Assembly (NCBI RefSeq): GCF_001051235.1
Contig: NZ_CBTJ020000080.1
Location: forward strand, 1-56,974
Direction: 5' to 3'
Length of the DNA: 56,974 bases
Source of the DNA: Candidatus Competibacter denitrificans Run_A_D11
GTDB taxonomy: Bacteria; Pseudomonadota; Gammaproteobacteria; Competibacterales; Competibacteraceae
The stretch's first letter is position 1, and the number at the start of each line of letters is the position of its first letter. The notes beneath the pieces were generated by a model. The model saw nothing but the letters and a program-made list of their open reading frames with translations, was not told where the DNA came from and ran no database searches. The position numbers were made by a program, and so were the translations under genes. Below, piece by piece: positions 1-9,032 of this stretch.

Positions 1-59
1 ACCTTTCACTTATGGCTGGTTGGTGCTCAATGAGGGTATCAGTTAACTCATTGAAAACA

Positions 60-136
60 TGGTGCCCCGAACAGGAATTGAACCTGTGACCTCACCCTTA
101 GGAGGGGTGCGCTCTATCCAACTGAGCTACCGGGGC
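60..136 (-). tRNA. tRNA-Arg (anticodon CCT)
   Basis: Read on the minus strand, this folds as a complete tRNA. The seven-pair acceptor stem begins GCCCCGG and closes with TCGGGGC, followed by discriminator A and an encoded CCA (60-62). The T arm contains GGTTCAATTCC. The anticodon stem CACCC/GGGTG encloses the seven-base loop CTCCTAA, giving anticodon CCT, which reads AGG arginine codons. No intron or oddity is seen. Confidence 0.96.
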
Positions 137-307
137 CAAGCGAGGAGAGTATCCAGGGAAACGGCTACCCGTGATCGGGTTTATTGGTATGTAGTCTGTC
201 TAGCATAGCTGATAGGGCTTTGCGCGAAAAGAGGCTACCCTTGGCCATCACTGGCCGCTCAGCGCTGCCTCCGAGGCAAGATAAACATCAGAGGCAGGCT
301 GATGCAG

Positions 308-1093
308 TCACGGCGAATGGCCGATACCCAGCTTAAGTGGCGGCCACTCTATTTGAAATTGCCGTTGACTATGCTCCGGCCAGGTTATTTCGACCAGGCG
401 AACGCGACCCGAATCCTGCACACAGAGAGCTGTCGAAGCGCGAGTCCCATAACCTGGGGCGGTAATGAAGATCGGCGACAGCCAGCGTTCCCATTCTAAA
501 GGGATACCGGTATCGGGCAATTGGTGATCGGGCGCGGGTTCCTGATCGCGTAACAGCCCCAATAGATCTTCCGGGATTGGCTCAGCGTGCTGATCAAGTA
601 TCTGACGTAAAGCGGTGCGCGCCCGCTCCACCTTTGGCCAGGGGGTATCTAGAAAATGATTACTAAGGCCGTATAGCCCAGGCTTTAGCTCGCGCGGCCG
701 ACCTTCATAATTGGCGTAATAAAACAACCCTTCGCTATCACCTAACAGCAGGTTAAAGCCGTTGTAAAGATTGGCTCGCTCGACTACTCGGTCGAGATAC
801 TGGCGGGCCGGTTCTGTGCAGCGCAGATAATCGCTCACGAGTTGCCCCCGCGAAGGGGCGTTCGGCGTCAGCCGGGAGGGGTCGCGGTAATTGGTCAGGG
901 CTGCGAAACGGCCTGTCGTGGTGATGCCCAACCATGTACCACCACCTTGGATATCACGGCCGGCAATAATGTGTGGCGTATCTTGCCATTGAGCGAGCGG
1001 TTCGGTGGGGCGGTTGTAAAATTCATCTCGATTAGCTGCTATCAGCAGGGGATAGCCTGGCTGGTAGCGATAGGCAATCAGGATTAGGCACAC
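308..1093 (-). CDS. NRDE-family (TANGO2-like) protein
   Basis: The 261-residue protein opens with MCLILIAYRYQ, followed by AANRDEFYNRP. These are the hallmark N-terminal cysteine and the Asn-Arg-Asp-Glu motif of the NRDE/DUF833 family, related to eukaryotic TANGO2. The Cys-2 position suggests an Ntn-hydrolase-like fold in which Cys becomes the N-terminus, but the bacterial function is not established. A GGGTWLGI-type segment typical of the family follows near residue 50. Length fits full-length members. Its start overlaps the end of the upstream regulator gene by 10 bases, so the two are probably co-transcribed. No signal peptide or membrane segment is seen, so it should be cytoplasmic. Confidence 0.88.
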   Translation of the reverse strand: MCLILIAYRYQPGYPLLIAANRDEFYNRPTEPLAQWQDTPHIIAGRDIQGGGTWLGITTTGRFAALTNYRDPSRLTPNAPSRGQLVSDYLRCTEPARQYLDRVVERANLYNGFNLLLGDSEGLFYYANYEGRPRELKPGLYGLSNHFLDTPWPKVERARTALRQILDQHAEPIPEDLLGLLRDQEPAPDHQLPDTGIPLEWERWLSPIFITAPGYGTRASTALCVQDSGRVRLVEITWPEHSQRQFQIEWPPLKLGIGHSP

Positions 1094-1776
1094 GATCTTT
1101 CGCTGTAGTCGGCTATGGTCTCACCGGGTGCGTCAATTGCGGCGGGATCACAAAAGACTTTGATGATATCGATGATAATAGCCATTTTGATGAGTTGGGA
1201 TAATGTGTCCGCGCGCATCTTCTGCATCACTTTGGCGCGATGTACTTCCACGGTTTTACGGCTCAGACTCAAGGTTTCGGCGATTTTTCGATTGGACAAA
1301 CCATCGACGACTTGGCGCAACACATCCTGTTCGCGCGGTGTCAAGGTGTCGAATCGTCTCTGCAAGTCCTTGCGGCGTGCGTAGGTTTGGCGCCGTGCCT
1401 TGTCCTCAGCCAGCGCGCTGTGAACGCAATCCAGCAGTAATTGATCATTAAAAGGCTTTTCTATGAAGTCCATTGCGCCTTGCTTCATGGCAGCCACCGC
1501 CATCGCCACGTTACCATGTGCGGTTATGATGACAACGGGCGCATTAATTCCTTGATCGTGCAAATATTTTTGAGAGGTTAGGCTGTTGCGTCCAGATACT
1601 CGAATATCCAGCAGTAGGCAACCCGGAGTATCGGCTTGATACGCAACCAGAAATGCTGCCGCATCGGCAAAACCGAGCGCCCGTAATCCCACGGATTCCA
1701 AAAGACGGCGCAGGGTATCGCGGAGGGTTGAGTCATCGCCAACGATATAAACCAGCGGTGGGTCTTGTGTGCTCAT
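1084..1776 (-). CDS. FixJ-type response regulator (receiver + LuxR HTH)
   Basis: The 230-residue protein has an N-terminal receiver domain (about residues 7-120) and a C-terminal LuxR/FixJ helix-turn-helix (LTPREQDVLRQVVDGLSNRKIAE, roughly 140-200), the FixJ/NarL-type arrangement. The phosphoacceptor Asp lies in LLLDIRVSG, and the conserved lysine in IEKPF is present. Two features depart from the family: the first acidic residue of the usual DD pair is Gly (IVGDD), and the MPG after the phosphorylated Asp is VSG. No histidine kinase gene is adjacent, so its partner and targets cannot be named. It overlaps the NRDE gene downstream. Confidence 0.9.
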   Translation of the reverse strand: MSTQDPPLVYIVGDDSTLRDTLRRLLESVGLRALGFADAAAFLVAYQADTPGCLLLDIRVSGRNSLTSQKYLHDQGINAPVVIITAHGNVAMAVAAMKQGAMDFIEKPFNDQLLLDCVHSALAEDKARRQTYARRKDLQRRFDTLTPREQDVLRQVVDGLSNRKIAETLSLSRKTVEVHRAKVMQKMRADTLSQLIKMAIIIDIIKVFCDPAAIDAPGETIADYSERSCA

Positions 1777-2198
1777 GATATGCCGGCCTTGCTCTTGTCG
1801 AGACCTAAAGCGGAACAGATCGTTGCAGCGCGCCTGGCATTATTTTCGGTCCACTAGCGGTTATTGTGATCCTGGGCTGCCAGGAGAAAACCAGCGAATC
1901 CTGCTTGCACGGTTCGCTTGCGTGAGGTGAAAACTCGATAACGGCGATCCGGTGTCGCTGGTTTCCGCTGGCCGTAGTGTGATATGAATTCCCCGGTTAT
2001 GCTGCTGCTCGCCGAAGAATTGCGGCATTTTTTACAGAGTTCCCGTGAAAGAGTCATTGTTAGGCTAATGATTCAATCGAAAAGAATCTCTTACGATGTC
2101 TATAGTTCAAGGTGGCTAAGCCCTTTGAAGCTATTGCATAGAATATATCGTGTGCCTGGAAATTTCGAGCAACCCTCAACGCCAGAGGAGAATCCCGC
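1777..2198. other. Intergenic region between divergent genes
   Basis: This 422-base stretch separates the minus-strand regulator from the plus-strand enoyl-CoA hydratase gene. Short open frames exist on both strands, but none has a convincing ribosome-binding site or recognisable product. It should carry promoters for both directions. A TAGAAT hexamer at 2139-2144 could be a -10 element for the hydratase gene, but no matching -35 is clear. A GAGGAG-like Shine-Dalgarno stands just before the ATG at 2199. Confidence 0.5.
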
Positions 2199-2996
2199 AT
2201 GACCGCGATTGCTGCATCTGAAGAAGCCTTTGTATTGTGTCAAACCGACGGTGGAATCGTCACGTTAACTCTCAATCGCCCCAAGCAATACAACGCGCTC
2301 TCGCAAGCGATGCTGGCCGCGTTGCAAGCCGAACTGGATCGAGTCGCGGCCGATAAAACCGTTCGTGTGGTGGTGATTGCTGGGAGCGGCCCAGCTTTCT
2401 GCGCCGGCCATGATCTCAAAGAAATGCGAGCACATACCGACCAAGCGTTCCATCACGCCTTGTTCGCTCAGTGCGGACGGGTGATGCTCACCATCAACCG
2501 AATGCCGCAGCCGGTTGTTGCTCGGGTACACGGCATTGCTACCGCCGCTGGTTGCCAACTGGTCGCGGCGTGTGATCTGGCGGTTGCCTCAGATAACGCG
2601 CGATTCGCAACCTCTGGCATCAATGTCGGCCTGTTTTGCGCCACGCCAGGCGTTGCCCTGAGTCGCAATCTTGGCCGCAAACAAGCGTTAGATTTATTGT
2701 TGACCGGTGATTTCATCGACGCACCCACCGCCTTACAGCAGGGCTTGATCAATTGCGTTGCACCGTTGGATCAATTGGACGCCGCTGTTAGGAAATTAGC
2801 TGATTCTATTTGCGCCAAATCCCCGTTGGCCATCGCGATGGGCAAAGAATTGTTTTATCGTCAGTTGGAGATGGGTCTGGAAGCCGCCTATGCTTGTGCG
2901 AGCGAGACCATGGCTTGCAACATGAACAGTGAGGACGCCCGCGAAGGCATTGATGCGTTTATCGCCAAGCGTAAGCCTGAATGGAGAGGTTGCTGA
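2199..2996 (+). CDS. Enoyl-CoA hydratase/isomerase family protein
   Basis: The 265-residue protein belongs to the crotonase superfamily, which handles acyl-CoA thioesters via an oxyanion hole. The N-terminal pattern LTLNRPKQYNALS, the CoA-binding/oxyanion segment FCAGHDLKEM (about residue 68) and the second oxyanion-hole region IATAAGCQLVAACDLAVAS (about 113-131) are all present. Its overall character resembles short-chain enoyl-CoA hydratases of the ECHDC3 type, but the catalytic glutamates of classic hydratases cannot be assigned by eye, so the exact reaction is open. A GGAG-type ribosome site precedes the ATG. It lies 64 bases upstream of an acyl-CoA synthetase gene, suggesting a small fatty-acid catabolic operon. 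Confidence 0.88.
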   Translation: MTAIAASEEAFVLCQTDGGIVTLTLNRPKQYNALSQAMLAALQAELDRVAADKTVRVVVIAGSGPAFCAGHDLKEMRAHTDQAFHHALFAQCGRVMLTINRMPQPVVARVHGIATAAGCQLVAACDLAVASDNARFATSGINVGLFCATPGVALSRNLGRKQALDLLLTGDFIDAPTALQQGLINCVAPLDQLDAAVRKLADSICAKSPLAIAMGKELFYRQLEMGLEAAYACASETMACNMNSEDAREGIDAFIAKRKPEWRGC

Positions 2997-3060
2997 TCAT
3001 CCGGCAATTCCATAGCTCGTTGATTATCAGATTAAGACCACCATCGGAGGACATTGCGCT

Positions 3061-4704
3061 ATGAGCGCTACCGGCCATAACCCCTATGCTTTACATCTTG
3101 ATCAAAATGCCGCCAATTTCGTACCGCTAACCCCGCTGACCTTCATTGAACGCGCTGCTGCGGTTTATCCCTATAAAATCGCCGTAGTGCATGGTGGTGT
3201 GCGTCGCAACTGGGCAGACACTTACGCACGCTGCCGACGGCTGGCCTCGGCGCTGCAACGGCGCGGCCTCGGTGTGGGGGATACCGTTGCGGCGATGCTG
3301 CCGAACATTCCGGAAATGTTCGAACTGCATTTCGGCGTACCGATGAATGGGGCGGTGCTCAACACGCTGAATATTCGGCTAGATGCCGAGGCCATCGCCT
3401 TTATGTTGGGCCACGGTGAAGCCAAGCTGTTGTTTACCGACCGTGAGTTCTCCGACACCATCGGCAAAGCGCTGAATATGATGGAACCCGCGAAGCGTCC
3501 GCTGGTGATTGATGTCGATGATCCAGAGTACATCGGCGGCCAAAAGCTGGGGCAATTGGATTATGAAGCGTTTATCGCTGAAGGTGATCCCGAATTTGCC
3601 TGGCAAAATCCGGCCAGTGAGTGGCAGGCGATTTCGCTCAACTACACTTCTGGCACGACCGGCAATCCCAAAGGTGTCGTTTACCATCATCGCGGCGCTT
3701 ATCTGAATGCGATTTGTAATGCCATGGTTTGGGACATGGGCCTGCATCCAGCCTATCTATGGACCTTGCCGATGTTTCACTGCAACGGCTGGTGTTTTCC
3801 GTGGACTATCGCTGCGACCGTCGGCACCAACGTCTGTCTGCGCCAGGTCCGCGCCGATCTGGTGTTCGATCTAATCAAGAAGGAAAAGGTTAATCACTTC
3901 TGTGGCGCGCCGATTGTGCTGAACACGCTCAAGAACGCCCCGGATGAGATGAAGGCCGGTATCAATCATCGGGTCAAGGTGATGACCGCCGGCGCGGCGC
4001 CACCCGCCGCCGTCATCGAGGGCATGGAGCGGATGAACTTCGAGGTCACCCACGTTTACGGCCTGACCGAAACCTACGGCCCGGCAGTGGTGTGCGCCTG
4101 GCACGATGAGTGGAATGAGAAGCCTTTGGAAGAGCGAGCTGTTTTGAAATCGCGGCAAGGCGTGCGTTATCCGATGCTGGAAGGGCTGATGGTAGCGCAC
4201 CCGCAGACCCTGGAGCCGATGCCGAAAGATGGCAAGAGCATCGGTGAAATCTTCATGCGTGGCAACAACGTGATGAAGGGCTATCTGAAGAATCCCAGCG
4301 CCAGCGAGGAAGCCTTTGAAGGTGGTTGGTTCCACAGCGGCGACTTGGCGGTCTGGCACGAGAACGGTTACATCGATATCAAGGACCGTTCCAAGGACAT
4401 CATCATTTCCGGTGGTGAGAACATCTCCACCATCGAGGTCGAGGATGTGCTGTACCGGCATCCGGCGGTGCTGGAAGTGGCGGTGGTGGCCCGGCCCGAC
4501 GAGAAATGGGGCGAAACACCGTGTGCCTTCGTGACGCTTCAGCCCGGCAAGGAAAATACCACTGAGGAGGAAATTATCGAGTTCTGTCGGTCGCAACTCG
4601 CCCGCTTTAAGGTTCCGAAGACGGTGGTGTTTGGGCCGTTGCCGAAGACCTCGACCGGCAAGATGCAGAAATTCGTCCTGCGCGAGCGGGCCAAGGTGCT
4701 TTAA
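3061..4704 (+). CDS. Acyl-CoA synthetase (AMP-forming), medium/short-chain type
   Basis: The 547-residue protein is a member of the ANL adenylating superfamily, activating a carboxylic acid to its CoA thioester through an acyl-adenylate. The P-loop-like motif YTSGTTGNPKGVVYHH (about residue 196) is intact, as are VYGLTETYGP (A5 motif), the hinge region GWFHSGDLAVW and the C-terminal catalytic lysine region KTSTGKMQKF. Length and motifs match the fatty-acid/3-methylmercaptopropionate-CoA ligase (DmdB-like) subgroup, but substrate cannot be fixed from sequence. It follows the hydratase gene on the same strand and is convergent with prpE, from which a strong terminator hairpin separates it. A GGAGG ribosome site precedes the start. 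Confidence 0.9.
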   Translation: MSATGHNPYALHLDQNAANFVPLTPLTFIERAAAVYPYKIAVVHGGVRRNWADTYARCRRLASALQRRGLGVGDTVAAMLPNIPEMFELHFGVPMNGAVLNTLNIRLDAEAIAFMLGHGEAKLLFTDREFSDTIGKALNMMEPAKRPLVIDVDDPEYIGGQKLGQLDYEAFIAEGDPEFAWQNPASEWQAISLNYTSGTTGNPKGVVYHHRGAYLNAICNAMVWDMGLHPAYLWTLPMFHCNGWCFPWTIAATVGTNVCLRQVRADLVFDLIKKEKVNHFCGAPIVLNTLKNAPDEMKAGINHRVKVMTAGAAPPAAVIEGMERMNFEVTHVYGLTETYGPAVVCAWHDEWNEKPLEERAVLKSRQGVRYPMLEGLMVAHPQTLEPMPKDGKSIGEIFMRGNNVMKGYLKNPSASEEAFEGGWFHSGDLAVWHENGYIDIKDRSKDIIISGGENISTIEVEDVLYRHPAVLEVAVVARPDEKWGETPCAFVTLQPGKENTTEEEIIEFCRSQLARFKVPKTVVFGPLPKTSTGKMQKFVLRERAKVL

Positions 4705-4720
4705 GCGGATTTCCATGCAC

Positions 4721-4751
4721 AAAAAAACCCTTCCCCAGGCAGGGAAGGGTT
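4721..4751 (-). terminator. Rho-independent terminator of prpE
   Basis: A perfect 10-bp stem pairs 4726-4735 with 4742-4751 around the loop CAGGCA. On the minus strand the hairpin is followed directly by a run of Ts (the A tract at 4721-4727). It sits about 75 bases beyond the prpE stop, between convergent genes. On the plus strand it lacks a T tract, so it should act mainly on prpE. Confidence 0.88.
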
Positions 4752-4824
4752 ACGATCAGATCGCTAATCCGACTGAGTTCGGGCCAGCCGAGGTGTGAAA
4801 CCACGACCGGATAGCATCAGACCC

Positions 4825-6720
4825 TCAGGATTGACCGACCGCCCGCCGCACTTCTTCCAGCGAGTTCGGATCGTCCAGAGTGGACAGATCGCCCGGATCA
4901 CGGCCTTCGGCCAGTGCCTGAATCGAGCGGCGCAACAACTTGCCGGAGCGGGTTTTCGGCAGCGCGGTGACGAAATGGACTCGATGGGGTTTGGCCACCG
5001 CGCCCAACAACTCCTGCACCTTGGCGATAACTTCCTTCTCCAGTTTCTCGGTTACGCCGTCGGTGCTCAATTGGCTCGGGTCTTTCAAGCGGGCGAAGCC
5101 GACCGGCACTTGGCCCTTGAGTTTGTCGGCCACGCCGATGACCGCCACCTCGGCGATGGCCGGGTGGTTTTGGATGGCCTCCTCGATTTCGCGGGTACCC
5201 AAGCGGTGGCCGGCGACGTTGATCACGTCGTCGGTGCGGCCCATGATGAAGTAATAGCCGTCCTCGTCGCGCACCGCCCAGTCGAAGGAGCTGTACACCA
5301 TCTCCTTGAAGGCGGTGAAGTAGCTCTTGACGAAGCGTTCGTCGTCGCCCCAGACCGTGGACAAGTTGCCCGGCGGCAGCGGCGGCACCACCACCAAAAC
5401 GCCCTTCTCGCCTGGACCCACTTCCTCGCCAGTACCTTCGCTGATGACTTTGATGTTGTAACCAAAATTCGGCAGACCCGGTGAACCGAAGCGGTTGGGT
5501 TTCAGTTCCACACCGGGCAGATAGGTTAGCATCGGCCAACCAGTTTCGGTCTGCCAGTAGTGATCCAGCACCGGCCGGGCCAGACCATCATTGATCCAGC
5601 GCGAGGTCGGTTCGTCTAGCGGTTCGCCCGCCAAGAACAGATAGCGCAGCGTCGATAGATCGTACATCTTCATGTACTTGGGATCTTGCGACTTCAGTAC
5701 ACGCACCGCAGTCGGCGAGGAGAACATGGAGGTGACCTTGTAATCCTGCACGATCTTCCACCAGATGCCCGGATCGGGATTGGTGGGCAGCCCTTCGTAC
5801 ATGATCGTCGTGACCCCGTTGATCAGCGGCGCGTAGACGATATAGGAGTGTCCGACCACCCAGCCGATGTCGGAGGTGGCGAACATCGCCTCGCCCGGAT
5901 AGCAACAATACAGGTGCTGCATGGTGGCGGCCAGCGCCACCGTGTAACCGCCGGTATCGCGCTGAACGCCCTTGGGGATACCCGTGGTGCCGGAAGTGTA
6001 GAGGATGTAGCTGGGTTCGTTGGATTCCAGCCACGCCACCGGCACTTCGGCGTCCATATGCTTGGCGCGCAGGGTGGCGTAATCCACGTCGCGGCCTTCG
6101 ACCAGTTTCATCCCCTTGTCCAGACCCCGGTTGCAGATCAGCACTTTTTCCGGGGGGAATTTGGACAGGCGGATGGATTCATCCACCAGATGCTTGTAGG
6201 GAACAGGCTTGCCGCCGCGCATACCGGCATCGGAGGTGATCATTAGCTTGGGTTTGGCATCGTCGATACGAACTGCCAAATTAGCCGAGGCAAAACCGCC
6301 GAATACGACCGAGTGAATCGCACCGAGCCGAACACACGCCAGCATGGCGATGGTGGCTTCGGCGATCATCGGCATATAAACGATAACCCGGTCGCCCTTC
6401 TTGACGCCCAACTCTTGCAGCACCGCCGCGCAGCGGTTTACTTCGCGGTAGAGTTCCCGGTAGGTGTAGACCTTGGTTTCGTTGACTTCGGTGGAGATGT
6501 AAACCAGCGCCGGTTGATCGGGACGGTCTTGCAAATGCCGGTCAACGGCGTTGTAACAAAGATTGGTTTCACCGCCGACAAACCATTTGACGAAGGGTGG
6601 CTTGGAGTAATCCAGAATTTTCTGGGGCGGTTTGTGCCAATAGATTCTCTTAGCTTCCTCGCCCCAAAAACCTTCGGGGTTGTCAATGGAACGGCGATGA
6701 AATTCTTCGTGGCTGGTCAT
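4825..6720 (-). CDS. prpE: Propionate--CoA ligase
   Basis: The 631-residue protein resembles Escherichia coli PrpE (628 residues) from end to end. The N-terminus has FHRRSIDNPEGFW and LDYSKPPFVKWFVGG. The adenylation motif YTSGTTGIPKGVQRD is intact, as are ASDIGWVVGHSYIVYAPL, the WQTETGWP segment, GRTDDVINVAGHRLGTREIEE and the C-terminal KTRSGKLLRR with the acetylation-type catalytic lysine. The enzyme converts propionate, ATP and CoA to propionyl-CoA in the cytoplasm. The start is supported by GGAGG six bases upstream. No other prp (methylcitrate) genes are adjacent, so propionyl-CoA may feed other routes, such as methylmalonyl-CoA or storage polymers; that is inference. Confidence 0.96.
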   Translation of the reverse strand: MTSHEEFHRRSIDNPEGFWGEEAKRIYWHKPPQKILDYSKPPFVKWFVGGETNLCYNAVDRHLQDRPDQPALVYISTEVNETKVYTYRELYREVNRCAAVLQELGVKKGDRVIVYMPMIAEATIAMLACVRLGAIHSVVFGGFASANLAVRIDDAKPKLMITSDAGMRGGKPVPYKHLVDESIRLSKFPPEKVLICNRGLDKGMKLVEGRDVDYATLRAKHMDAEVPVAWLESNEPSYILYTSGTTGIPKGVQRDTGGYTVALAATMQHLYCCYPGEAMFATSDIGWVVGHSYIVYAPLINGVTTIMYEGLPTNPDPGIWWKIVQDYKVTSMFSSPTAVRVLKSQDPKYMKMYDLSTLRYLFLAGEPLDEPTSRWINDGLARPVLDHYWQTETGWPMLTYLPGVELKPNRFGSPGLPNFGYNIKVISEGTGEEVGPGEKGVLVVVPPLPPGNLSTVWGDDERFVKSYFTAFKEMVYSSFDWAVRDEDGYYFIMGRTDDVINVAGHRLGTREIEEAIQNHPAIAEVAVIGVADKLKGQVPVGFARLKDPSQLSTDGVTEKLEKEVIAKVQELLGAVAKPHRVHFVTALPKTRSGKLLRRSIQALAEGRDPGDLSTLDDPNSLEEVRRAVGQS

Positions 6721-6813
6721 GCATAGCCTCCAGTTTGGTAGTTGCGGGTTATGTAACGACGTTAAAGATGTCGCTGCAAAAGTGTAGTCGTCCCATCGGG
6801 ATTTTTCTGTATA

Positions 6814-6840
6814 CCGCCCCCATTGCGTTGATGGGGGCGG
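6814..6840 (-). terminator. Hairpin downstream of mdh
   Basis: The arms CCGCCCCCAT (6814-6823) and ATGGGGGCGG (6831-6840) form a perfect 10-bp GC-rich stem with a seven-base loop. It begins 12 bases past the mdh stop and lies before prpE on the same strand. The T tract after it is absent, so it could be a weak terminator or a 3'-end stabiliser rather than a full intrinsic terminator. Confidence 0.6.
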
Positions 6841-6851
6841 TGTAGAGCGCC

Positions 6852-7838
6852 TTACTTGGCTTTCAGCAGATCTTCGACGCTGGCGCGTTCCTCGCGCAGT
6901 TCCTGCTCGGTCGCCTTCATCTTCTCGCGGCTGAACTCGTCAATCGCCAGGCCCTGCACGATTTGGTAGTCACCGTTCTTGCAGATACAGGGATAGGAAT
7001 AGATCACCCCTTCGCCGATGCCATAGGAGCCATCCGAAGGTACCGACATGCTGACCCAATCGCCCTCAGCCGTGCCCAAGCTCCAGTCGCGCATGTGATC
7101 GATAGCGGCGGAAGCGGCGGAAGCCGCCGAGGAGGCACCGCGCGCCTTGATGATTGCTGCGCCGCGCTGCTGCACATCGGGGATAAAAGTGTTGCGATAC
7201 CAGCTTTGATCGACCAGCCCGGTAGCCGCCTTGCCCTTGACCGTACACTGACTGATATCAGGATACTGGGTCGAGGAGTGATTGCCCCAAATGGTCATCT
7301 TCTTGATGTCGTTGACGTGCGAGCCGGTCTTTTCCGCCAACTGACTGAGTGCCCGATTGTGGTCCAAGCGGGTCATGGCGTGGAATTGGCGGCGATCCAG
7401 ATCCGGGGCATTGCTGGCGGCGATCAGGGAGTTGGTGTTGGCTGGATTGCCAACCACCAGCACCCGCACATTACGGGCGGCGTAATCGTTCAATGCCTTG
7501 CCTTGCGGTCCAAAGATAGCGCCATTGGCCGTCAGCAGATCCTTACGCTCCATGCCAGGACCACGCGGACGAGCGCCGACCAGCATCGCATAGTTGGCGT
7601 CGGTAAAGGCGGTCTTGAGGTCGTCGGTAGCGACCACACCGGCCACGAGCGGGAATGCGCAGTCGTTCAATTCCATCACCACGCCTTGCAGGGCTTGCAA
7701 GGCTGGCGTGATTTCCAACAGTTGCAGGATCACCGGTTGATCGGGACCCAACATGCTGCCGGAGGCAATCCGAAACGCCATGGCGTAGCCGATGTTGCCG
7801 GCGGCACCGGTAATGACGACGCGGACAGGTTGTTTCAT
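6852..7838 (-). CDS. mdh: Malate dehydrogenase (NAD-dependent, type 2)
   Basis: The 328-residue protein oxidises malate to oxaloacetate in the TCA cycle. The Rossmann motif [15 protein letters not shown] lies at residues 10-24, with the LELL-type acidic end of beta2 following (LQLLEITPA). The substrate-binding mobile loop [25 protein letters not shown], and the catalytic region MTRLDHNRA … [12 protein letters not shown] with its His are all present. These are features of the LDH-like type 2 MDH found in many beta- and gammaproteobacteria and of about the usual length (326-329). AAGGAG stands seven bases before the ATG. The Gln usual in GAAGQIGY is Asn here, a minor change. Confidence 0.96.
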   Translation of the reverse strand: MKQPVRVVITGAAGNIGYAMAFRIASGSMLGPDQPVILQLLEITPALQALQGVVMELNDCAFPLVAGVVATDDLKTAFTDANYAMLVGARPRGPGMERKDLLTANGAIFGPQGKALNDYAARNVRVLVVGNPANTNSLIAASNAPDLDRRQFHAMTRLDHNRALSQLAEKTGSHVNDIKKMTIWGNHSSTQYPDISQCTVKGKAATGLVDQSWYRNTFIPDVQQRGAAIIKARGASSAASAASAAIDHMRDWSLGTAEGDWVSMSVPSDGSYGIGEGVIYSYPCICKNGDYQIVQGLAIDEFSREKMKATEQELREERASVEDLLKAK

Positions 7839-8291
7839 GCGTATGCTCCTTTTGACGTTAGCGCTGAGGTGAGTGAGGTTGATAAAACTTCGGTCGTGCG
7901 TTGGTGGCGCGTGCCCGAAGTGTGGAGTAGCGGCAATGGCTGGCTAAAGCCGCAAATTCGACCTGCCCGACGGGGGGCAGAAGGTGTGGACACATGGCTG
8001 GGCCAGGGGACGGCAAACGGGCGTCGGCGGTCGGGCAAGTGTTATCAGCGTTATGAATCAGGTGGATCGCCATGTTCCGCGCTGGCGCGGTCACCGGAGA
8101 TGCAGGGCGGCCAAACGCTTGGCTCAAGCCTTGGATCGACAATCGGAACCGCAGCGATATTCGTTATGATTATGATGATTATGTCATGCGCCACTGCATG
8201 GATGAGTGAACAGCGGCTTGAGTTACCTTGTAAATAGTATCGTAGATCGCTGCGATTTGAAACGAATGCCATTACGCCGCAGGGGTGTCCT
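7839..8291. other. Intergenic region between divergent mdh and cysZ
   Basis: These 453 bases lie between the mdh start (minus) and the cysZ start (plus). Overlapping open frames occur on both strands because of high GC content at the mdh side, but none resembles a protein or carries a clear ribosome site. Promoters for both flanking genes must lie here; I could not identify confident -35/-10 pairs. Confidence 0.45.
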
Positions 8292-9032
8292 ATGAGTGGT
8301 TCTCTCGCTACCGGTGCAGGCTATGTACTGACTGGCTTACGTTGGTTGCCCAAATCAGGGGTACGCGGTTTTATCGTGTTACCGCTGACGATCAATAGCC
8401 TATTGTTTGGCGGGGCGATCTGGTGGGGTATTCATCAAATAGAGCGCCTGAGTCAGATGTTACAACATTGGCTGCCAAGCTGGTTGACCTGGTTGCACTG
8501 GCTGCTATGGCCCTTGTTCATCGTGGTGGTCGTGATCGGGGTTTTTTACGCTTTTGCCCTCGTCGCCAACCTGATTGCCGCTCCATTTAACGGTTTGCTG
8601 GCTGAGCAGGTAGAAAAAATGCTCGATTCACCAGCCGCCCCCGTACCACCGCCCAGCGGTAGTGGCGGCTGGCGCGATCTGGTGTTATCTCCAGTGGCTG
8701 GCTTAGGCAGGCTCGTATATTTCCTGCTCTGGCTAATCCCATTGATCATCTTGTTATTCGTTCCAGTGGTTAATGTGGTAGCGCCCTTTGTCTGGCTGCT
8801 TTCCACGGCATGGACACTGGCGCTCGAATACGCCGATTATCCGCTCGGCAAGCGTGGGATGAGCTTTGAAAACCAGCGTCAGTTGCTGCGTCGCCATTGG
8901 CCGTTGACACTCGGCTTTGGTGGCATGACCCTGTTGCTGACGTTGACCCCGATCTTGAATTTCCTGGCGATGCCGGCGGCGGTTATCGGCGCGACATTGA
9001 TGTGGAATCGAGAATTGGCAGATGGATCATGA
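8292..9032 (+). CDS. cysZ: CysZ-like sulfate transport membrane protein (EI24 family)
   Basis: The 246-residue protein matches E. coli CysZ in length (253) and pattern. It shares the N-terminal GLRWLPKSGVRGFIVLPLTINSLLFG, the segment ANLIAAPFNGLLAEQVE (about 94-110), VVAPFVWLLSTAWTLALEYADYPL, and the terminal FLAMPAAVIGATLMW. About four to six hydrophobic segments are evident, so it is an inner-membrane protein. CysZ supplies sulfate for cysteine synthesis in E. coli. Here it is translationally coupled to waaA (ATGA overlap) rather than to cysteine genes, so the sulfate role is by family only. Confidence 0.85.
   Translation: MSGSLATGAGYVLTGLRWLPKSGVRGFIVLPLTINSLLFGGAIWWGIHQIERLSQMLQHWLPSWLTWLHWLLWPLFIVVVVIGVFYAFALVANLIAAPFNGLLAEQVEKMLDSPAAPVPPPSGSGGWRDLVLSPVAGLGRLVYFLLWLIPLIILLFVPVVNVVAPFVWLLSTAWTLALEYADYPLGKRGMSFENQRQLLRRHWPLTLGFGGMTLLLTLTPILNFLAMPAAVIGATLMWNRELADGS

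Noticed and set aside
4795..5484. Long plus-strand frame opposite prpE
   Set aside because: It is the antisense of a strongly conserved enzyme gene with no family match of its own; similar antisense frames at 3871-4722, 6963-8237, 33081-34289 and 26820-27527 were rejected for the same reason.
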